This document shows, one piece after another, positions 35,151 through 43,787 of a stretch of DNA of 64,000 bases. Position numbers and translations under genes: made by a program. The stretch comes from Nitrospirota bacterium. Its GTDB lineage: Bacteria > Nitrospirota > Nitrospiria > Nitrospirales > Nitrospiraceae. The stretch is from positions 1-64,000 of the forward strand of contig JBFMAX010000005.1 of the NCBI GenBank assembly GCA_040755395.1, given 5' to 3'. Each line of letters opens with the position of its first letter. Within the stretch, counting starts at the first letter, position 1. Below the pieces are notes generated by a model. The model made no database searches. It worked only from the letters and a program-made list of their open reading frames with translations, and was not told the DNA's origin.

Positions 35151-35525
35151 TTACGTCAATTGGTGGATCCGCTCCGCTGCGCTCACGACATCTGTCAAAC
35201 GAACGCCGAATTTTTCGTTCACGACGACCACCTCGCCCTTGGCGACTAGCTTATTGTTGACGAGCACCTCCATCGGTTCGCCCGCCAGCTTGTTCAATTC
35301 GATCACGGATCCCAGACCCAATTGCAGCAAGTCCCGGATCGCCATTCTCGCGGCGCCGATTTGCACCGTCACCTGCACTGGAATGTCGAGGATCAAATCC
35401 AAGTTCTTGGCCGCCGCCGGCGAGCCTGTATTGTCCAGCGCCGGAAACGACGCCGGTTGCGGGGCTGTCGCCTGGCCTCCCGTGGAGGCGCCGCCCGTCA
35501 TCGGATTGGTGTCGGCCTGTGTCAT
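35151..35525 (-). CDS. fliN: Flagellar switch protein FliN
   Basis: 124 aa with a C-terminal SpoA domain (ILDIPVQVTVQIGAARMAIR and LGSVIELNKLAGEPMEVLVN). FliN forms the lower C ring with FliM and controls rotation switching and export docking. The first ~40 residues are a low-complexity Gly/Ala/Thr/Gln segment. 30 bp after fliM. Confidence 0.95.
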   Translation of the reverse strand: MTQADTNPMTGGASTGGQATAPQPASFPALDNTGSPAAAKNLDLILDIPVQVTVQIGAARMAIRDLLQLGLGSVIELNKLAGEPMEVLVNNKLVAKGEVVVVNEKFGVRLTDVVSAAERIHQLT

Positions 35526-35555
35526 TTTGATTTTCTCCTTACTCGGATGGACCGC

Positions 35556-36524
35556 TCACGACAGCACTTCGGTGATACGGCAGGCCTGGTTGCCTCTGGA
35601 GACGCCAGGGGCCGCGTGAAATTTCGGGATGTTTTCAACGAAACACACCACCGGATCGCCGGGATGTTGGTCGAGCACGAGCACGTCGCCTGGGGCAAAG
35701 TTCAGGACGTCCCGAAGTTGCACAGTCGCCGTCCCGAGCCTCGCGGTGATGGTCAGCGGGCACTCCTGCAATCTGTCTTTGAATCGGCTGGCCCAACTGC
35801 CGTCCTGATTCACATGATCGGAGATGAGCCCCGAATAGAGCTTCTCCTTAATTGGCTCGAGCATCGAATAGGGATACACGACGAAGAAGTCCCTGGCCGC
35901 TTCGCCGATCAGCACCTGGAGCGTCACTACGACCACGATCTCGGACACCGATACCACCATGGCAAATTGCGGATTGCTCTCCGAACGCACGTGTTGGACC
36001 GTGACGGGCATCAGCGCTTGCCACGCCTTTTCCAGATCGGAGAACGCCTGCAGCACAATCTTCTTGATCACACGCATCTGAATCGGCGTGAAGTCGCGCC
36101 CCTCCGGTTTCACGTATGTCTGTCCCCTGCCGCCGAAGAAGTAATCCACGATCAAATAAACGAGCATCGCGTCCATGACGTAGAGTCCGTTGCCGCGCAG
36201 CGGATCCATGCGAAAAACGCTCAGAGACGACGGGAGCGGTACTTTCTTGAGGAACTCGCCGAACTTCATGATCTGAGTCCCGACGACACTGAACTCCACG
36301 GACACCCGAAGTAGGCTTCCCCAGGAGATTGACTGCCGGCGACTGAACCGGTTGTTGATCATCTCGAGCGTCGGCATCCGCCCTCGGATGATCCGCTCCT
36401 GATTGACCAAGTCGTATGTCTTGACAGCGCCCGCGTCCTCTTCCTTGGGCGTCGTATCCACTTCGCCGGACACGACCCCTCTCAACAGGGCATCGACTTC
36501 CTCCTGCGACAGAATCTTGTCCAT
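35556..36524 (-). CDS. fliM: Flagellar switch protein FliM
   Basis: 322 aa. The N-terminal CheY-P-binding motif is intact (ILSQEEVDALLRG), then the central FliM domain with VYLIVDYFFGGRGQ-like VYLIVDYFFGG, and a C-terminal SpoA domain (ARLGTATVQLRDVLNFAPGD). FliM links chemotaxis signalling to the motor, so the organism should have CheY although no che gene is in the window. 32 bp after fliL. Confidence 0.96.
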   Translation of the reverse strand: MDKILSQEEVDALLRGVVSGEVDTTPKEEDAGAVKTYDLVNQERIIRGRMPTLEMINNRFSRRQSISWGSLLRVSVEFSVVGTQIMKFGEFLKKVPLPSSLSVFRMDPLRGNGLYVMDAMLVYLIVDYFFGGRGQTYVKPEGRDFTPIQMRVIKKIVLQAFSDLEKAWQALMPVTVQHVRSESNPQFAMVVSVSEIVVVVTLQVLIGEAARDFFVVYPYSMLEPIKEKLYSGLISDHVNQDGSWASRFKDRLQECPLTITARLGTATVQLRDVLNFAPGDVLVLDQHPGDPVVCFVENIPKFHAAPGVSRGNQACRITEVLS

Positions 36525-36556
36525 CGGCGGCAGTCTCCGCTTCGCGCATGCGCCCG

Positions 36557-37093
36557 CTACTGGACGACGAAATCCGTGAAATACGCCGCCCGCACGCCCG
36601 GACGCGGCAGTAAATGATTCACGCGCTGGGTGATCTCGTCGCGAAGCTGGAATTTTCCCTGAGGGCTGCGGACGGTGGTGGAGTCTTTGCTCGTCAGCAG
36701 CACGAGGATCGAATCGCGGATGTGAGGCAACCGCGCCGCGATCTCCGCTCCGGCATCGGTCCGACTCAGCTCGAGCTTGATCGTGACTTTCAGATACCGG
36801 ATCTCCGGCGAATCGGCCAGATTAACGATGAACGGTTCCAGATCGTAGATGGCGCCCGGCGCCTCAGACAGGGCGGTCGAGGCTTTGCCCACCGCGCCAT
36901 CGTGCTCGTCGTTCTTGGCCGTCGAGGCGCCGGTCTTTTCGCCCTCGCCCGAATGGCCGCCGCTCAACTTCAAAAACGCAAACGCGCCGCCGAGGCCCAC
37001 CAGCAGGGCCGCAAGGCCGATGACGATGACCAGTTTGACGGGAATGCCCGCGGGACCCGGCGCGAGGATTTTTTCTTCAACCGCTTCTGCCAT
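36557..37093 (-). CDS. fliL: Flagellar basal-body-associated protein FliL
   Basis: 178 aa from the ATG at 37093, chosen for its GGGAGGT Shine-Dalgarno 5 nt upstream (a GTG 6 bp earlier is less likely). One transmembrane helix (VKLVIVIGLAALLVGLGGAF), a periplasmic linker and the FliL domain (YDLEPFIVNLADSPEIRYLK). FliL surrounds the stators. An IS110-family element ends 11 bp upstream of the ATG, separating fliL from its probable sigma-54 promoter at 38484. Confidence 0.93.
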   Translation of the reverse strand: MAEAVEEKILAPGPAGIPVKLVIVIGLAALLVGLGGAFAFLKLSGGHSGEGEKTGASTAKNDEHDGAVGKASTALSEAPGAIYDLEPFIVNLADSPEIRYLKVTIKLELSRTDAGAEIAARLPHIRDSILVLLTSKDSTTVRSPQGKFQLRDEITQRVNHLLPRPGVRAAYFTDFVVQ

Positions 37094-37104
37094 AGGCACC
37101 TCCC

Positions 37105-37320
37105 ATGAATAGGGCCTGTGTCAACAGCCAACACGAGGCCCGTGACAAATGATGGACCGTTACCCTCCCATGCGGGCTCGATCGCCCACCCGTCCGGTTC
37201 AAAGACAGCCGCCCAATCTCCAAAACGAGGTGCGTGCCTCAAGGCACATGCGGGCTCACTGTCCTGGCCTGTCCATCAGGGCGAGACAACCTGGCCCGAC
37301 CGTCTCTCGCACGCGACGCC
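37105..37320 (-). ncRNA. Candidate bridge/seek RNA region of the IS element
   Basis: The 216-bp non-coding end downstream of the transposase contains hairpin-forming segments such as GTGCCTCAAGGCAC. IS1111-type members encode a guide RNA in this position that pairs with target and donor DNA. The RNA itself is inferred from family knowledge; no loop complementarity was verified. Confidence 0.3.
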
Positions 37321-38349
37321 TTAGGCGGGCTGCAGCTTCCTCGGATCATAGGGCTGCCCGGACTTCAACACGCCGTAGGCCGTGGTCAGCCGCTGGCGCG
37401 CCAGCGCCACGACCGCACTCGTCTTCCCCCGGCGCCGGGCGATCCGCGCGTAGAACTGCTGGAGCGGCTTCGCCCCCGCACTCTTCATCCGCACCACCGT
37501 CTGGGCCCATGGCAAGAGCACCCGCCGGACCTCGCTCCGGCCATCGCGATTGATCCGGCCGAGCTGCCGGACCGCGCCACTCTGATAAATCGTCGGGGCC
37601 AAGGCGCCGTAGTTGGCCACGGCCTTCTGATCGTCAAACCGACGGGCCTCATCGAGCGCGCTGAGCACCACCCGGGCCCCCAGCGGCCCGATGGCTGGAA
37701 TGCTCTCGAGCAGCGGACAGCGGGGGTCCTGGATCGCCACCACCCGCGCGGTGCGCGGCTGCTCCGCCGCCAGCAACGCCTCGATGCTGGCCATGTCCGT
37801 CTCAATGATCAGCCGCAACGGCGCACTCACCGGCAGCTGCGCCAGCTTCGCGGCCCAGGTTGGTCCCGCACAGAACTTCTCCGGCAACCGATGCCCTTCT
37901 TGGGACACGTCGCCCCGGATCGTATTGATCAGCGCGATGCGCTTGCTCGGCCGTTGCTGCCGCGCACTCACCAACTCCCGCAGCTCTCGGACGCGCCCCT
38001 CCACCACAGGCCCCGCGCGCGGGAGGATCCCCGCCCGCGCCAGTTCCGCGAGCTTCTTCGCATCCACCCGATCCGTCTGGCCCTGACTCTCGGTGATCCA
38101 TTTCACGTCGTTCGGATGCACCACATACACCTGCACCTCGGGCATCCGCTTCAAGGTTTCGGCAATCCACTTCAACTGATTGCCGGCCTCAACGACGACC
38201 AGCTTCGCGCCGACTCCCACCTGTTGCCGCAGCGCCCGGAGTCCCGCTCGCGTCGCGGCCGCCGTGCCGGCATACACACAGCGCTTCCGCTCGTTGACCG
38301 CATAGCCCACCACGCTCTTGCCACTGATATCCAAGCCGACGTCCAACAT
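37321..38349 (-). CDS. IS110-family transposase
   Basis: 342 aa. N-terminal DEDD domain: Asp in DVGLDISGKS, Glu in LVVVEAGNQ and the Asp pair in QTDRVDAKKLAELA. C-terminal Transposase_20 domain from about residue 215 (LLESIPAIGPLGARVVLSAL), with the family YQSG segment around residue 265. The full length and intact motifs suggest activity. The gene has the same direction as the flagellar genes, so read-through from the upstream sigma-54 promoter could co-express it. Confidence 0.93.
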   Translation of the reverse strand: MLDVGLDISGKSVVGYAVNERKRCVYAGTAAATRAGLRALRQQVGVGAKLVVVEAGNQLKWIAETLKRMPEVQVYVVHPNDVKWITESQGQTDRVDAKKLAELARAGILPRAGPVVEGRVRELRELVSARQQRPSKRIALINTIRGDVSQEGHRLPEKFCAGPTWAAKLAQLPVSAPLRLIIETDMASIEALLAAEQPRTARVVAIQDPRCPLLESIPAIGPLGARVVLSALDEARRFDDQKAVANYGALAPTIYQSGAVRQLGRINRDGRSEVRRVLLPWAQTVVRMKSAGAKPLQQFYARIARRRGKTSAVVALARQRLTTAYGVLKSGQPYDPRKLQPA

Positions 38350-38483
38350 CTGCTGCCCCCTTTCGTTGGTGGTGATCGCTCACCCCTGACAGTCGGACCT
38401 TCGTACCTCGACTGTCGACCAACGTAAAGGGGGCCCTATTCATAGAATCTCCTCAGGATGGGAATGTGTCGGCCGGTCATTGT

Positions 38484-38498
38484 GCAATGCATGTGCCC
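38484..38498 (-). promoter_or_regulatory. Sigma-54 promoter of fliL operon, now split from fliL by the IS
   Basis: GGGCACATGCATTGC on minus; GGCAC and TTGC with exact -24/-12 spacing. It lies 40 bp upstream of the IS end, in the 343-bp flgE-IS gap (38445-38787), whose only other notable element is the hairpin at 38742-38769. Predicted start near 38472. Confidence 0.7.
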
Positions 38499-38741
38499 AT
38501 GCAGAGCGACAAGCTTTCAGCGGCCCGATGCATGAAAGAGGCTTGAGAAACTGCGAGCTTCGATTACGACGCCGCACGAGGCCGCTGTGTCACCGGGACG
38601 GGTGACGCACCGGCTCGTTGACGGCGTCAGAAAGCTGACGTGGCGAGGCGTCGCCCGAACTGACGGAGAGCAGGCTTGATGGGAAAATCTTGCCGAGCAG
38701 GAAGAGGATGCAACGGGGAGCTATGAGCAGGACCTCCTGCA

Positions 38742-38769
38742 CGGCGCCCGCGCGATGCTGCGGGCGCCG
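38742..38769 (-). terminator. Strong GC hairpin after flgE
   Basis: CGGCGCCCG, 10-nt loop, CGGGCGCCG: a perfect 9-bp GC stem 19 bp after the flgE stop. No U-run follows on the minus strand, so it may be a Rho-assisted terminator or an mRNA 3'-end protector closing the flgB-flgE transcript. Confidence 0.5.
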
Positions 38770-38787
38770 CCCGGAGAGAAGGAGCAT

Positions 38788-40152
38788 TTAGCGCTTCAGG
38801 TTCACCAGTTCCTGGAGAATTTCGTCCGACGTCGTGATCACCCGCGAGTTCGCCTGGAAACCGCGCTGCGCGGCAATCATGTCGATGAAGCTTTCGCCGA
38901 GATCCACGTTGGACAGCTCCAGCGAATTGGAAAGGACCCGTCCCAAGCCGGCGCTATCCGGTGTACCGACGACAGGCTGGCCGGAATTGCCCGATTGCGC
39001 AAAGGTGTTCTTGCCGGTCCGGGTCAGCCCGAGCGGGTCCGGGAAACGCGCCAGCGCCACCTGGGCCAGGGCCCGCAACTGACCGTTGGAAAACCGGCCG
39101 TTGATCACACCGTTGGTGTCGACCGAGAAGGCCTGCAACGAGCCCGCCGCATGGCCATCCTGGGTCTGCTGGACCAACGCCGACTGTGACCCGAACTGCG
39201 TCGTGCCGTCCAGTCCCGTGCCGCTGTCCGTGGTGACGCTTGAGCCGAAGTTATAGGTGATCAATTGGTCCTGCGTCGCTCCGACAAAATCGATTTGGAG
39301 CCGACCCGGTACCGCCCCGGCCGACCCAGCGACCGTCCCGTCGTCATAGCGTCTGGCTACGCTTTCGGTATCCAGCCGCCCGTCCGTCGTAAAGGTCAGC
39401 GTGCCCGATCCGACACGCACGATCCCCAACGAGGTGTTGATGTTGGCGGCATTGTAGTTTGCCGTGACGATATCGCTGGTGCTGGCCACGACGTTATAGG
39501 TCCAGGTATTCGCACCAGTTTTCGTGAAATAGGTGGTCAAGAGATGAGGGTTGCCTAGTGAGTCATAGACCGTCATGGCCGTCGAAAAGTTCGAAGAGCC
39601 GGTCGGATCATTGATGCTAAAGCCCGTGGCGATCACCGATGACTGGGAATTGAGATTCGCCGCGATAAACGCCGTGGTCGTGGCGTTCGGCGGTGCGGTC
39701 GTTGAGGGCAGAGAGATATCCCCTATCGTACCGGTGATCACATTATTGGAGTTCGCCAAAAATCCCTGGAGCTTGAACCCGCTGGGATCGACGACGTTAT
39801 TGTTCTTGTCCAGCCTGAATATCCCGGAGCGGGTGTAGAACGTGCCGCCTTGCGCGTCTTTAACGATGAAAAACCCATTCCCGTCGATGGCGAGGTCGAG
39901 CACGTTACTCGATGTGGCCAGCGACCCTTGCGAAAAGTTGCCCTGCACCGAAGTGAGCGCCACGCCGATGCCGGTCTGAATCGCGCCTGAGCCGCCGGAA
40001 ATCGACGAGCTGATGAGGTCCGCAAAGGTGGCTCTGCTGGATTTGAACCCCACCGTGCTGAGGTTGGCGATGTTGTTCCCGATCACCGACAAGGCCGTGC
40101 CGTTGGCGTTGAGCCCGCTGACCCCGGCAAAGAGAGACGACAGAATACCCAT
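38788..40152 (-). CDS. flgE: Flagellar hook protein FlgE
   Basis: 454 aa. N-terminal FAGVSGLNANGTALSVIGNN (then NLSTVGFKSSR) and C-terminal FIDMIAAQRGFQANSRVITT are FlgE signatures; central hook D2 domain rich in Thr/Asn/Ser. FlgE polymerises into the hook with FlgD as cap and FliK as ruler, both encoded just upstream. Confidence 0.96.
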   Translation of the reverse strand: MGILSSLFAGVSGLNANGTALSVIGNNIANLSTVGFKSSRATFADLISSSISGGSGAIQTGIGVALTSVQGNFSQGSLATSSNVLDLAIDGNGFFIVKDAQGGTFYTRSGIFRLDKNNNVVDPSGFKLQGFLANSNNVITGTIGDISLPSTTAPPNATTTAFIAANLNSQSSVIATGFSINDPTGSSNFSTAMTVYDSLGNPHLLTTYFTKTGANTWTYNVVASTSDIVTANYNAANINTSLGIVRVGSGTLTFTTDGRLDTESVARRYDDGTVAGSAGAVPGRLQIDFVGATQDQLITYNFGSSVTTDSGTGLDGTTQFGSQSALVQQTQDGHAAGSLQAFSVDTNGVINGRFSNGQLRALAQVALARFPDPLGLTRTGKNTFAQSGNSGQPVVGTPDSAGLGRVLSNSLELSNVDLGESFIDMIAAQRGFQANSRVITTSDEILQELVNLKR

Positions 40153-40199
40153 GGTAATGACCTCCCCTTACGTTCGTTTGATACGTTCTCGTCCTGACC

Positions 40200-40856
40200 T
40201 CATCGCAGTTCGAGCACTGCGCCCGGATCGAGCACCTGATCGCCGATCAGCAGCATCGGTTGCCCGTTCTCCAGCCGCACGCCCGTCACGGTCAGCCGAG
40301 ACTGCATGACCGTTCCGACCGGATCGCCTTGCTGGTCGACCGCGGTCACGGAGACCCGATAGACGCCCGGCTGAAGTGGCGCGCCGTTCTGATCGCGCCC
40401 ATCCCAGTTGACCGTTTGCGTGCCGGCTCTCTGCGGACCGCCTTGGAGCGTACGCACAAGCTGATTGTTCATATTCACAATCGTGATTTGCACGTCGGCC
40501 GCGTCGCGATCCAGGGTATAGCTCAGCGGCACGGCTCCCGACTCCCACTGCACCACGCCACCGTCCACGGTGACCTGGCGGCCGACCAGGGATAGCAGCG
40601 TATAAGGAAGGTTCGCCTTTTGGGCCGCGATACTTTGCTCCAGAAGCTTCACCTGCTTGGCGCTCTGCTCCAATTGGCTGAACTGCGCCAGTTCCGCAAC
40701 GAACGCGGTGTTGTCCATCGGCTTGAGCGGGTCCTGATTCTTCAACTGCGTCACGAGCAGCTTGAGAAAATCGTCCTGTCCCAGTTCCCTGGCGCCCAGC
40801 GCACCTGTGAGCGACGGAGACGAAGTCGTTGAGGCAGTTTCCGCGATTGTGACCAT
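40200..40856 (-). CDS. flgD: Hook cap / assembly protein FlgD
   Basis: 218 aa. N-terminal motif LGQDDFLKLLVTQLKNQDPL (PMDNTAFVAELAQFSQLEQ follows) is diagnostic; the C-terminal part has the Tudor-like/FlgD-Ig domain (VNWDGRDQNGAPLQPGVYRV). Caps the growing hook. Lies between fliK and flgE, 24 and 47 bp away. Confidence 0.95.
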   Translation of the reverse strand: MVTIAETASTTSSPSLTGALGARELGQDDFLKLLVTQLKNQDPLKPMDNTAFVAELAQFSQLEQSAKQVKLLEQSIAAQKANLPYTLLSLVGRQVTVDGGVVQWESGAVPLSYTLDRDAADVQITIVNMNNQLVRTLQGGPQRAGTQTVNWDGRDQNGAPLQPGVYRVSVTAVDQQGDPVGTVMQSRLTVTGVRLENGQPMLLIGDQVLDPGAVLELR

Positions 40857-40880
40857 CCGGCGGTTCCTCTTTCAAAACTG

Positions 40881-42413
40881 TTAGGCGAAGACGCTCAAGA
40901 CGCGCGGCTCCGCGCCACGACGCATAATGTGGTCCTGCTGCGCTTGTTCCCGTTGTCCTCGTTGCTGTCGGGGCGGATCGCCGAACGTTCGCGCGATCCA
41001 GTCGTAGCTCGCCTGGCCCGATGCCTGTCGGTCGACAGAAACTTTGAACTGCCCCATGTCCAACCCTGAAGCCTGAAGTGCCGACTCCAACTGATCCCGC
41101 CGGTTCAGTAGGAATTGCCCGACGTCGGCATGCTCGGTCAAGACATGTGTGTGTACCGTCGAGTCCGCGAGCACGACACGCACCCGCACCTGGCCAAGAT
41201 CCTCTGGATCCAGATCTACCTGTACGGCCTGCACCGTCTTCGCGCCGTCCGTTCCTCCGAGGTTCTCCACGTATCGAACTGAAACGTCCGGCTGCGTCGG
41301 CGCTGCCTGAAGCGCCGCGTCCGACTGTTTGATTTCGGTACCCGCGACTGGCGCGGATGGCATGTGAGGCATCCCGTTCTCCATTGAAACGCTCTGGCCC
41401 GGCTCGCGCGACTGAACGGCTCCCTGACCCGCCGGCTTGCCGATCAACTCCCGAGCTTCCTGTTCGTTCGCTGTCGGGTTCTCGGTTGTCTGTTCTCTGC
41501 CCTGGCGAGTTGAGCGATCAGTCGCCGTCGTCGCAGCCACTTGCTCGTCGCCGAGACGTAGCTCGACCGCCGGAGGACCCTGACCTTCTTGTGCGTTTGC
41601 CTGGGTCACGACCGGCTCTCTGCGCTGTGCCGGGCTGGTCTGTGGGTCATCGCCGACCGGAACCGGAGCGAACCCCGGGCGATCGGATGACCGAGTCGGC
41701 TGCTCCGCGCCTGGTTGGCCCAGTTCATCGCTCGACCGCTCTGAAGACGGCGAAAGAACGGGTCGTAAAGCAGTGAGTTGCGCATTTCCTGTTTTCTGAT
41801 TCTGGCTCGGAGCAGCCGGCCTCGCAGACGCAGCATCAACGGATGGTCGGTCACCGTCGCTGCTCGCCATTGGGCTCCTGACCACATGACCGGTTGGTGC
41901 CGAAAAAGCTGCGACGCCTTCAGTCGCAGGCTGCAGGCCGGCCAGGCTCGTTGTCAGCGAATCACCGGATGTGTCGTTCGTCGGCTGATTGCTGGTCCCT
42001 TCCGTCGGCACTTGAGCCACCGGCGCCTGTCCCACTACTGCAGTTGCAAAAAAGATGGCTTCATCGGTCTGTCGTTCATCGCCGGCGAAAGAAACCGCGG
42101 TGGGCATCGTGCCCTCCTGCGTGCGTCGCTCCCCGGAGTCGCCTAGACTGATAGCGGCCAAGGCGATCGTGACGGCCAAGGTCGGTTCGGCGCCTGTGCC
42201 GCCTAAATGATCGGCGGCCTGCTCGGTTTCGCCCTGAGATGGCAAGGCGGCGCAGCAGGTTTCGGATTGGACGGCCTGCAAGGCGGCGTGGAATTCGTCC
42301 GCACCTTTGCCCGCCGCGTGGCCAGTCGATCCGAATCCGTTGTGACCCAACTCGCCCATGGGCGCCACGCTCGGAACCGGAAAAAGTAAGAGCCCCGTTT
42401 CCATACGTTCCAT
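40881..42413 (-). CDS. fliK: Hook-length control protein FliK
   Basis: About 510 aa; start uncertain (ATGs at 42434, 42413 and 42404; none with a strong SD). A long low-complexity Ala/Pro/Gln/Ser/Thr region (1-~370), as expected of the molecular-ruler part, is followed by the Flg_hook C-terminal domain with VQVDLDPEDLGQVRVRVVLA and LLNRRDQLESALQASGLDMG. That domain interacts with FlhB to switch export specificity. Context between the motE-like gene and flgD supports the call. Confidence 0.88.
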   Translation of the reverse strand: MERMETGLLLFPVPSVAPMGELGHNGFGSTGHAAGKGADEFHAALQAVQSETCCAALPSQGETEQAADHLGGTGAEPTLAVTIALAAISLGDSGERRTQEGTMPTAVSFAGDERQTDEAIFFATAVVGQAPVAQVPTEGTSNQPTNDTSGDSLTTSLAGLQPATEGVAAFSAPTGHVVRSPMASSDGDRPSVDAASARPAAPSQNQKTGNAQLTALRPVLSPSSERSSDELGQPGAEQPTRSSDRPGFAPVPVGDDPQTSPAQRREPVVTQANAQEGQGPPAVELRLGDEQVAATTATDRSTRQGREQTTENPTANEQEARELIGKPAGQGAVQSREPGQSVSMENGMPHMPSAPVAGTEIKQSDAALQAAPTQPDVSVRYVENLGGTDGAKTVQAVQVDLDPEDLGQVRVRVVLADSTVHTHVLTEHADVGQFLLNRRDQLESALQASGLDMGQFKVSVDRQASGQASYDWIARTFGDPPRQQRGQREQAQQDHIMRRGAEPRVLSVFA

Positions 42414-42463
42414 CACTCGCGCTCGCGAAGCCATCGCAGGCTTCGGGCCCGGCAAATCGCATT

Positions 42464-42478
42464 ACAAGCGCGATGCCA
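42464..42478 (-). promoter_or_regulatory. Possible weak sigma-54 element before fliK
   Basis: TGGCATCGCGCTTGT on minus: good -24, but -12 reads TTGT instead of TTGC. It lies in the 190-bp gap between the motE-like gene and fliK, about 50 bp from the chosen ATG. Could drive fliK-flgD-flgE separately. Confidence 0.3.
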
Positions 42479-42601
42479 TCGGGCAGCATCTCACAAGCCT
42501 GTGAAAACCAAGGAGTTCGGTGAGATGCACCACAAGGAACTCGGCAAAGGTCGAAAGGCAAGTGGGTAAAAACTTCCGGGGTGTGGTCCGAAGACGATCC
42601 C

Positions 42602-43351
42602 TTACGGCGTGGCCAGGAGTCTCGTGGTGAGGTGGGCGGCCCGAGCCGGGTTGACATTGGCGAGAATCGCTCCGGCGGTCTTGCCCTTGATCAAGCGCAG
42701 GATCTCGACGGCTTGGCGATCCGGAAGTTTCTCGAGACGAGCGGCCGCCTCTTCGGGTTCCATGCTCTCGTACATCTTCGCCAGTTGTTTCTGATAGAGA
42801 TCACGCCGTTCGGCCGTCCGCTCTTGCTCGGCCTTGGTGAGTTTCGCCTGTATTTCCTTCCGTCGGCGCTCCTCGGCTTCCATGGCCTTTTCGTATTTGG
42901 CCAAGACCTGCTCGATCTCCGCTTTGATCACCAGCAAGCGTTCTTCCGTCACGCGGAGCGACTCTTCACGGCGATCCAGCTCTTGCTTGCGCTGGTCGAG
43001 CATCTCGATGATCTCGCGCGGGACGCCGATGGCTGGTCCTTGCACCGGACTCGGTGCCGCCAAAGCCGAGACATTGGCCGAATGAACAACGGAGGCAGGT
43101 TGCCCGGCTGTTTCGATCTTGGGACTCTCGGACGCGGCGGTCGCGCGCACGTTCACGGTCTCCTGCGCCGCACCGGAGAGTGCCTGATCCCATTTTGGCA
43201 GCCCCCAAAACAGCGACAGCGCGCTGGCGAGCAACACGGCCGCGACCACAAGGCGAGGGCGGCGGTCAGGGAACCGGCACGTCAGCTTCTTTCGGTCCGC
43301 CTGGTCGAGAGGGACGCGGGCGTTTCGTCGGTAGTTCATCCTCGCGGGCAT
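42602..43351 (-). CDS. MotE-like protein (membrane anchor, coiled coil, MgtE-N-type domain)
   Basis: 249 aa from the ATG at 43351. One N-terminal transmembrane helix (RLVVAAVLLASALSLFWGLP), an Ala/Val/Pro linker, a long charged coiled coil (~120-200), and a C-terminal helical domain (YESMEPEEAAARLEKLPDRQ, AVEILRLIKGKTAGAILANV) like the N-terminal domain of MgtE and of the periplasmic motility chaperone MotE. The gene lies between fliJ and fliK, the usual place for this family in several phyla. Predicted periplasmic; probably aids stator (MotC-like) stability, by analogy only. Confidence 0.75.
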   Translation of the reverse strand: MPARMNYRRNARVPLDQADRKKLTCRFPDRRPRLVVAAVLLASALSLFWGLPKWDQALSGAAQETVNVRATAASESPKIETAGQPASVVHSANVSALAAPSPVQGPAIGVPREIIEMLDQRKQELDRREESLRVTEERLLVIKAEIEQVLAKYEKAMEAEERRRKEIQAKLTKAEQERTAERRDLYQKQLAKMYESMEPEEAAARLEKLPDRQAVEILRLIKGKTAGAILANVNPARAAHLTTRLLATP

Positions 43352-43364
43352 CACGTGTCTCTTC

Positions 43365-43787
43365 TCACGCGGGACGCCGTCGGCCAGCGACTTCATCCAT
43401 GAGCCGCTGCTCCTGTTGTTCGACGGCGCGCCGTCGCTGCCGTTCGTGTCGCTCTTCCAATATTTCCAATTTCCGCCGTTCCCGCGCGGCCTCAAGCACC
43501 TCTTGTTGTTTGCGTTCCCATTCGGTGCGCAACGCGGCCGCTCGATTCTTGGCCCGTTGAATCAATCGCGCCAGCCCATCCAGAGCCTCGTGCTGCTGCA
43601 CGGCTTCGCGAGCGGTCACCCCGGACTTCGCGCTCTGCACATAGGCGTGAGCCACGGCGCCGACTTCCGACTCCAGCACGACGCGACGCGCTTCTGCTTG
43701 CTGCAGCTGCTGCTCCAGCGCCTCCAACTCGATCCGCAGCGCGCGTTCTTGTTGCGCACAGTAGTTCTTGAGCCTCGTGATAGTCAT
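43365..43787 (-). CDS. fliJ: Flagellar export protein FliJ
   Basis: 140 aa, almost entirely charged coiled coil (ALRIELEALEQQLQQAEARR through RKLEILEERHERQRRRAVEQ). FliJ is the central stalk of the FliI ATPase and escorts chaperones to FlhA. Overlaps fliI by ATGA, which supports stoichiometric production. Sequence conservation is weak; context and coiled-coil pattern carry the call. Confidence 0.88.
   Translation of the reverse strand: MTITRLKNYCAQQERALRIELEALEQQLQQAEARRVVLESEVGAVAHAYVQSAKSGVTAREAVQQHEALDGLARLIQRAKNRAAALRTEWERKQQEVLEAARERRKLEILEERHERQRRRAVEQQEQRLMDEVAGRRRPA

Larger units (their letters stand above)
37105..38444 (-). mobile_element. IS110-family (IS1111-like) insertion sequence in the fliL leader
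   Basis: About 1.34 kb bounded by perfect 12-bp inverted repeats ATGAATAGGGCC (37105-37116) and its complement (38433-38444). It contains one transposase gene on minus, leaving about 95 bp before and 215 bp after the gene. Inverted repeats plus the longer non-coding end downstream of the gene resemble the IS1111 branch. In that branch repeats are sub-terminal, so true ends may lie a few bases outside. Joining the flanks puts a sigma-54 promoter about 40 nt from fliL, showing that the element entered a 5' leader. Confidence 0.85.

Noticed and set aside
37234-38427. 397-codon open frame on plus, antisense to the transposase
   Set aside because: GC-rich shadow of the transposase gene; low-complexity Arg/Pro/His composition and no domain.
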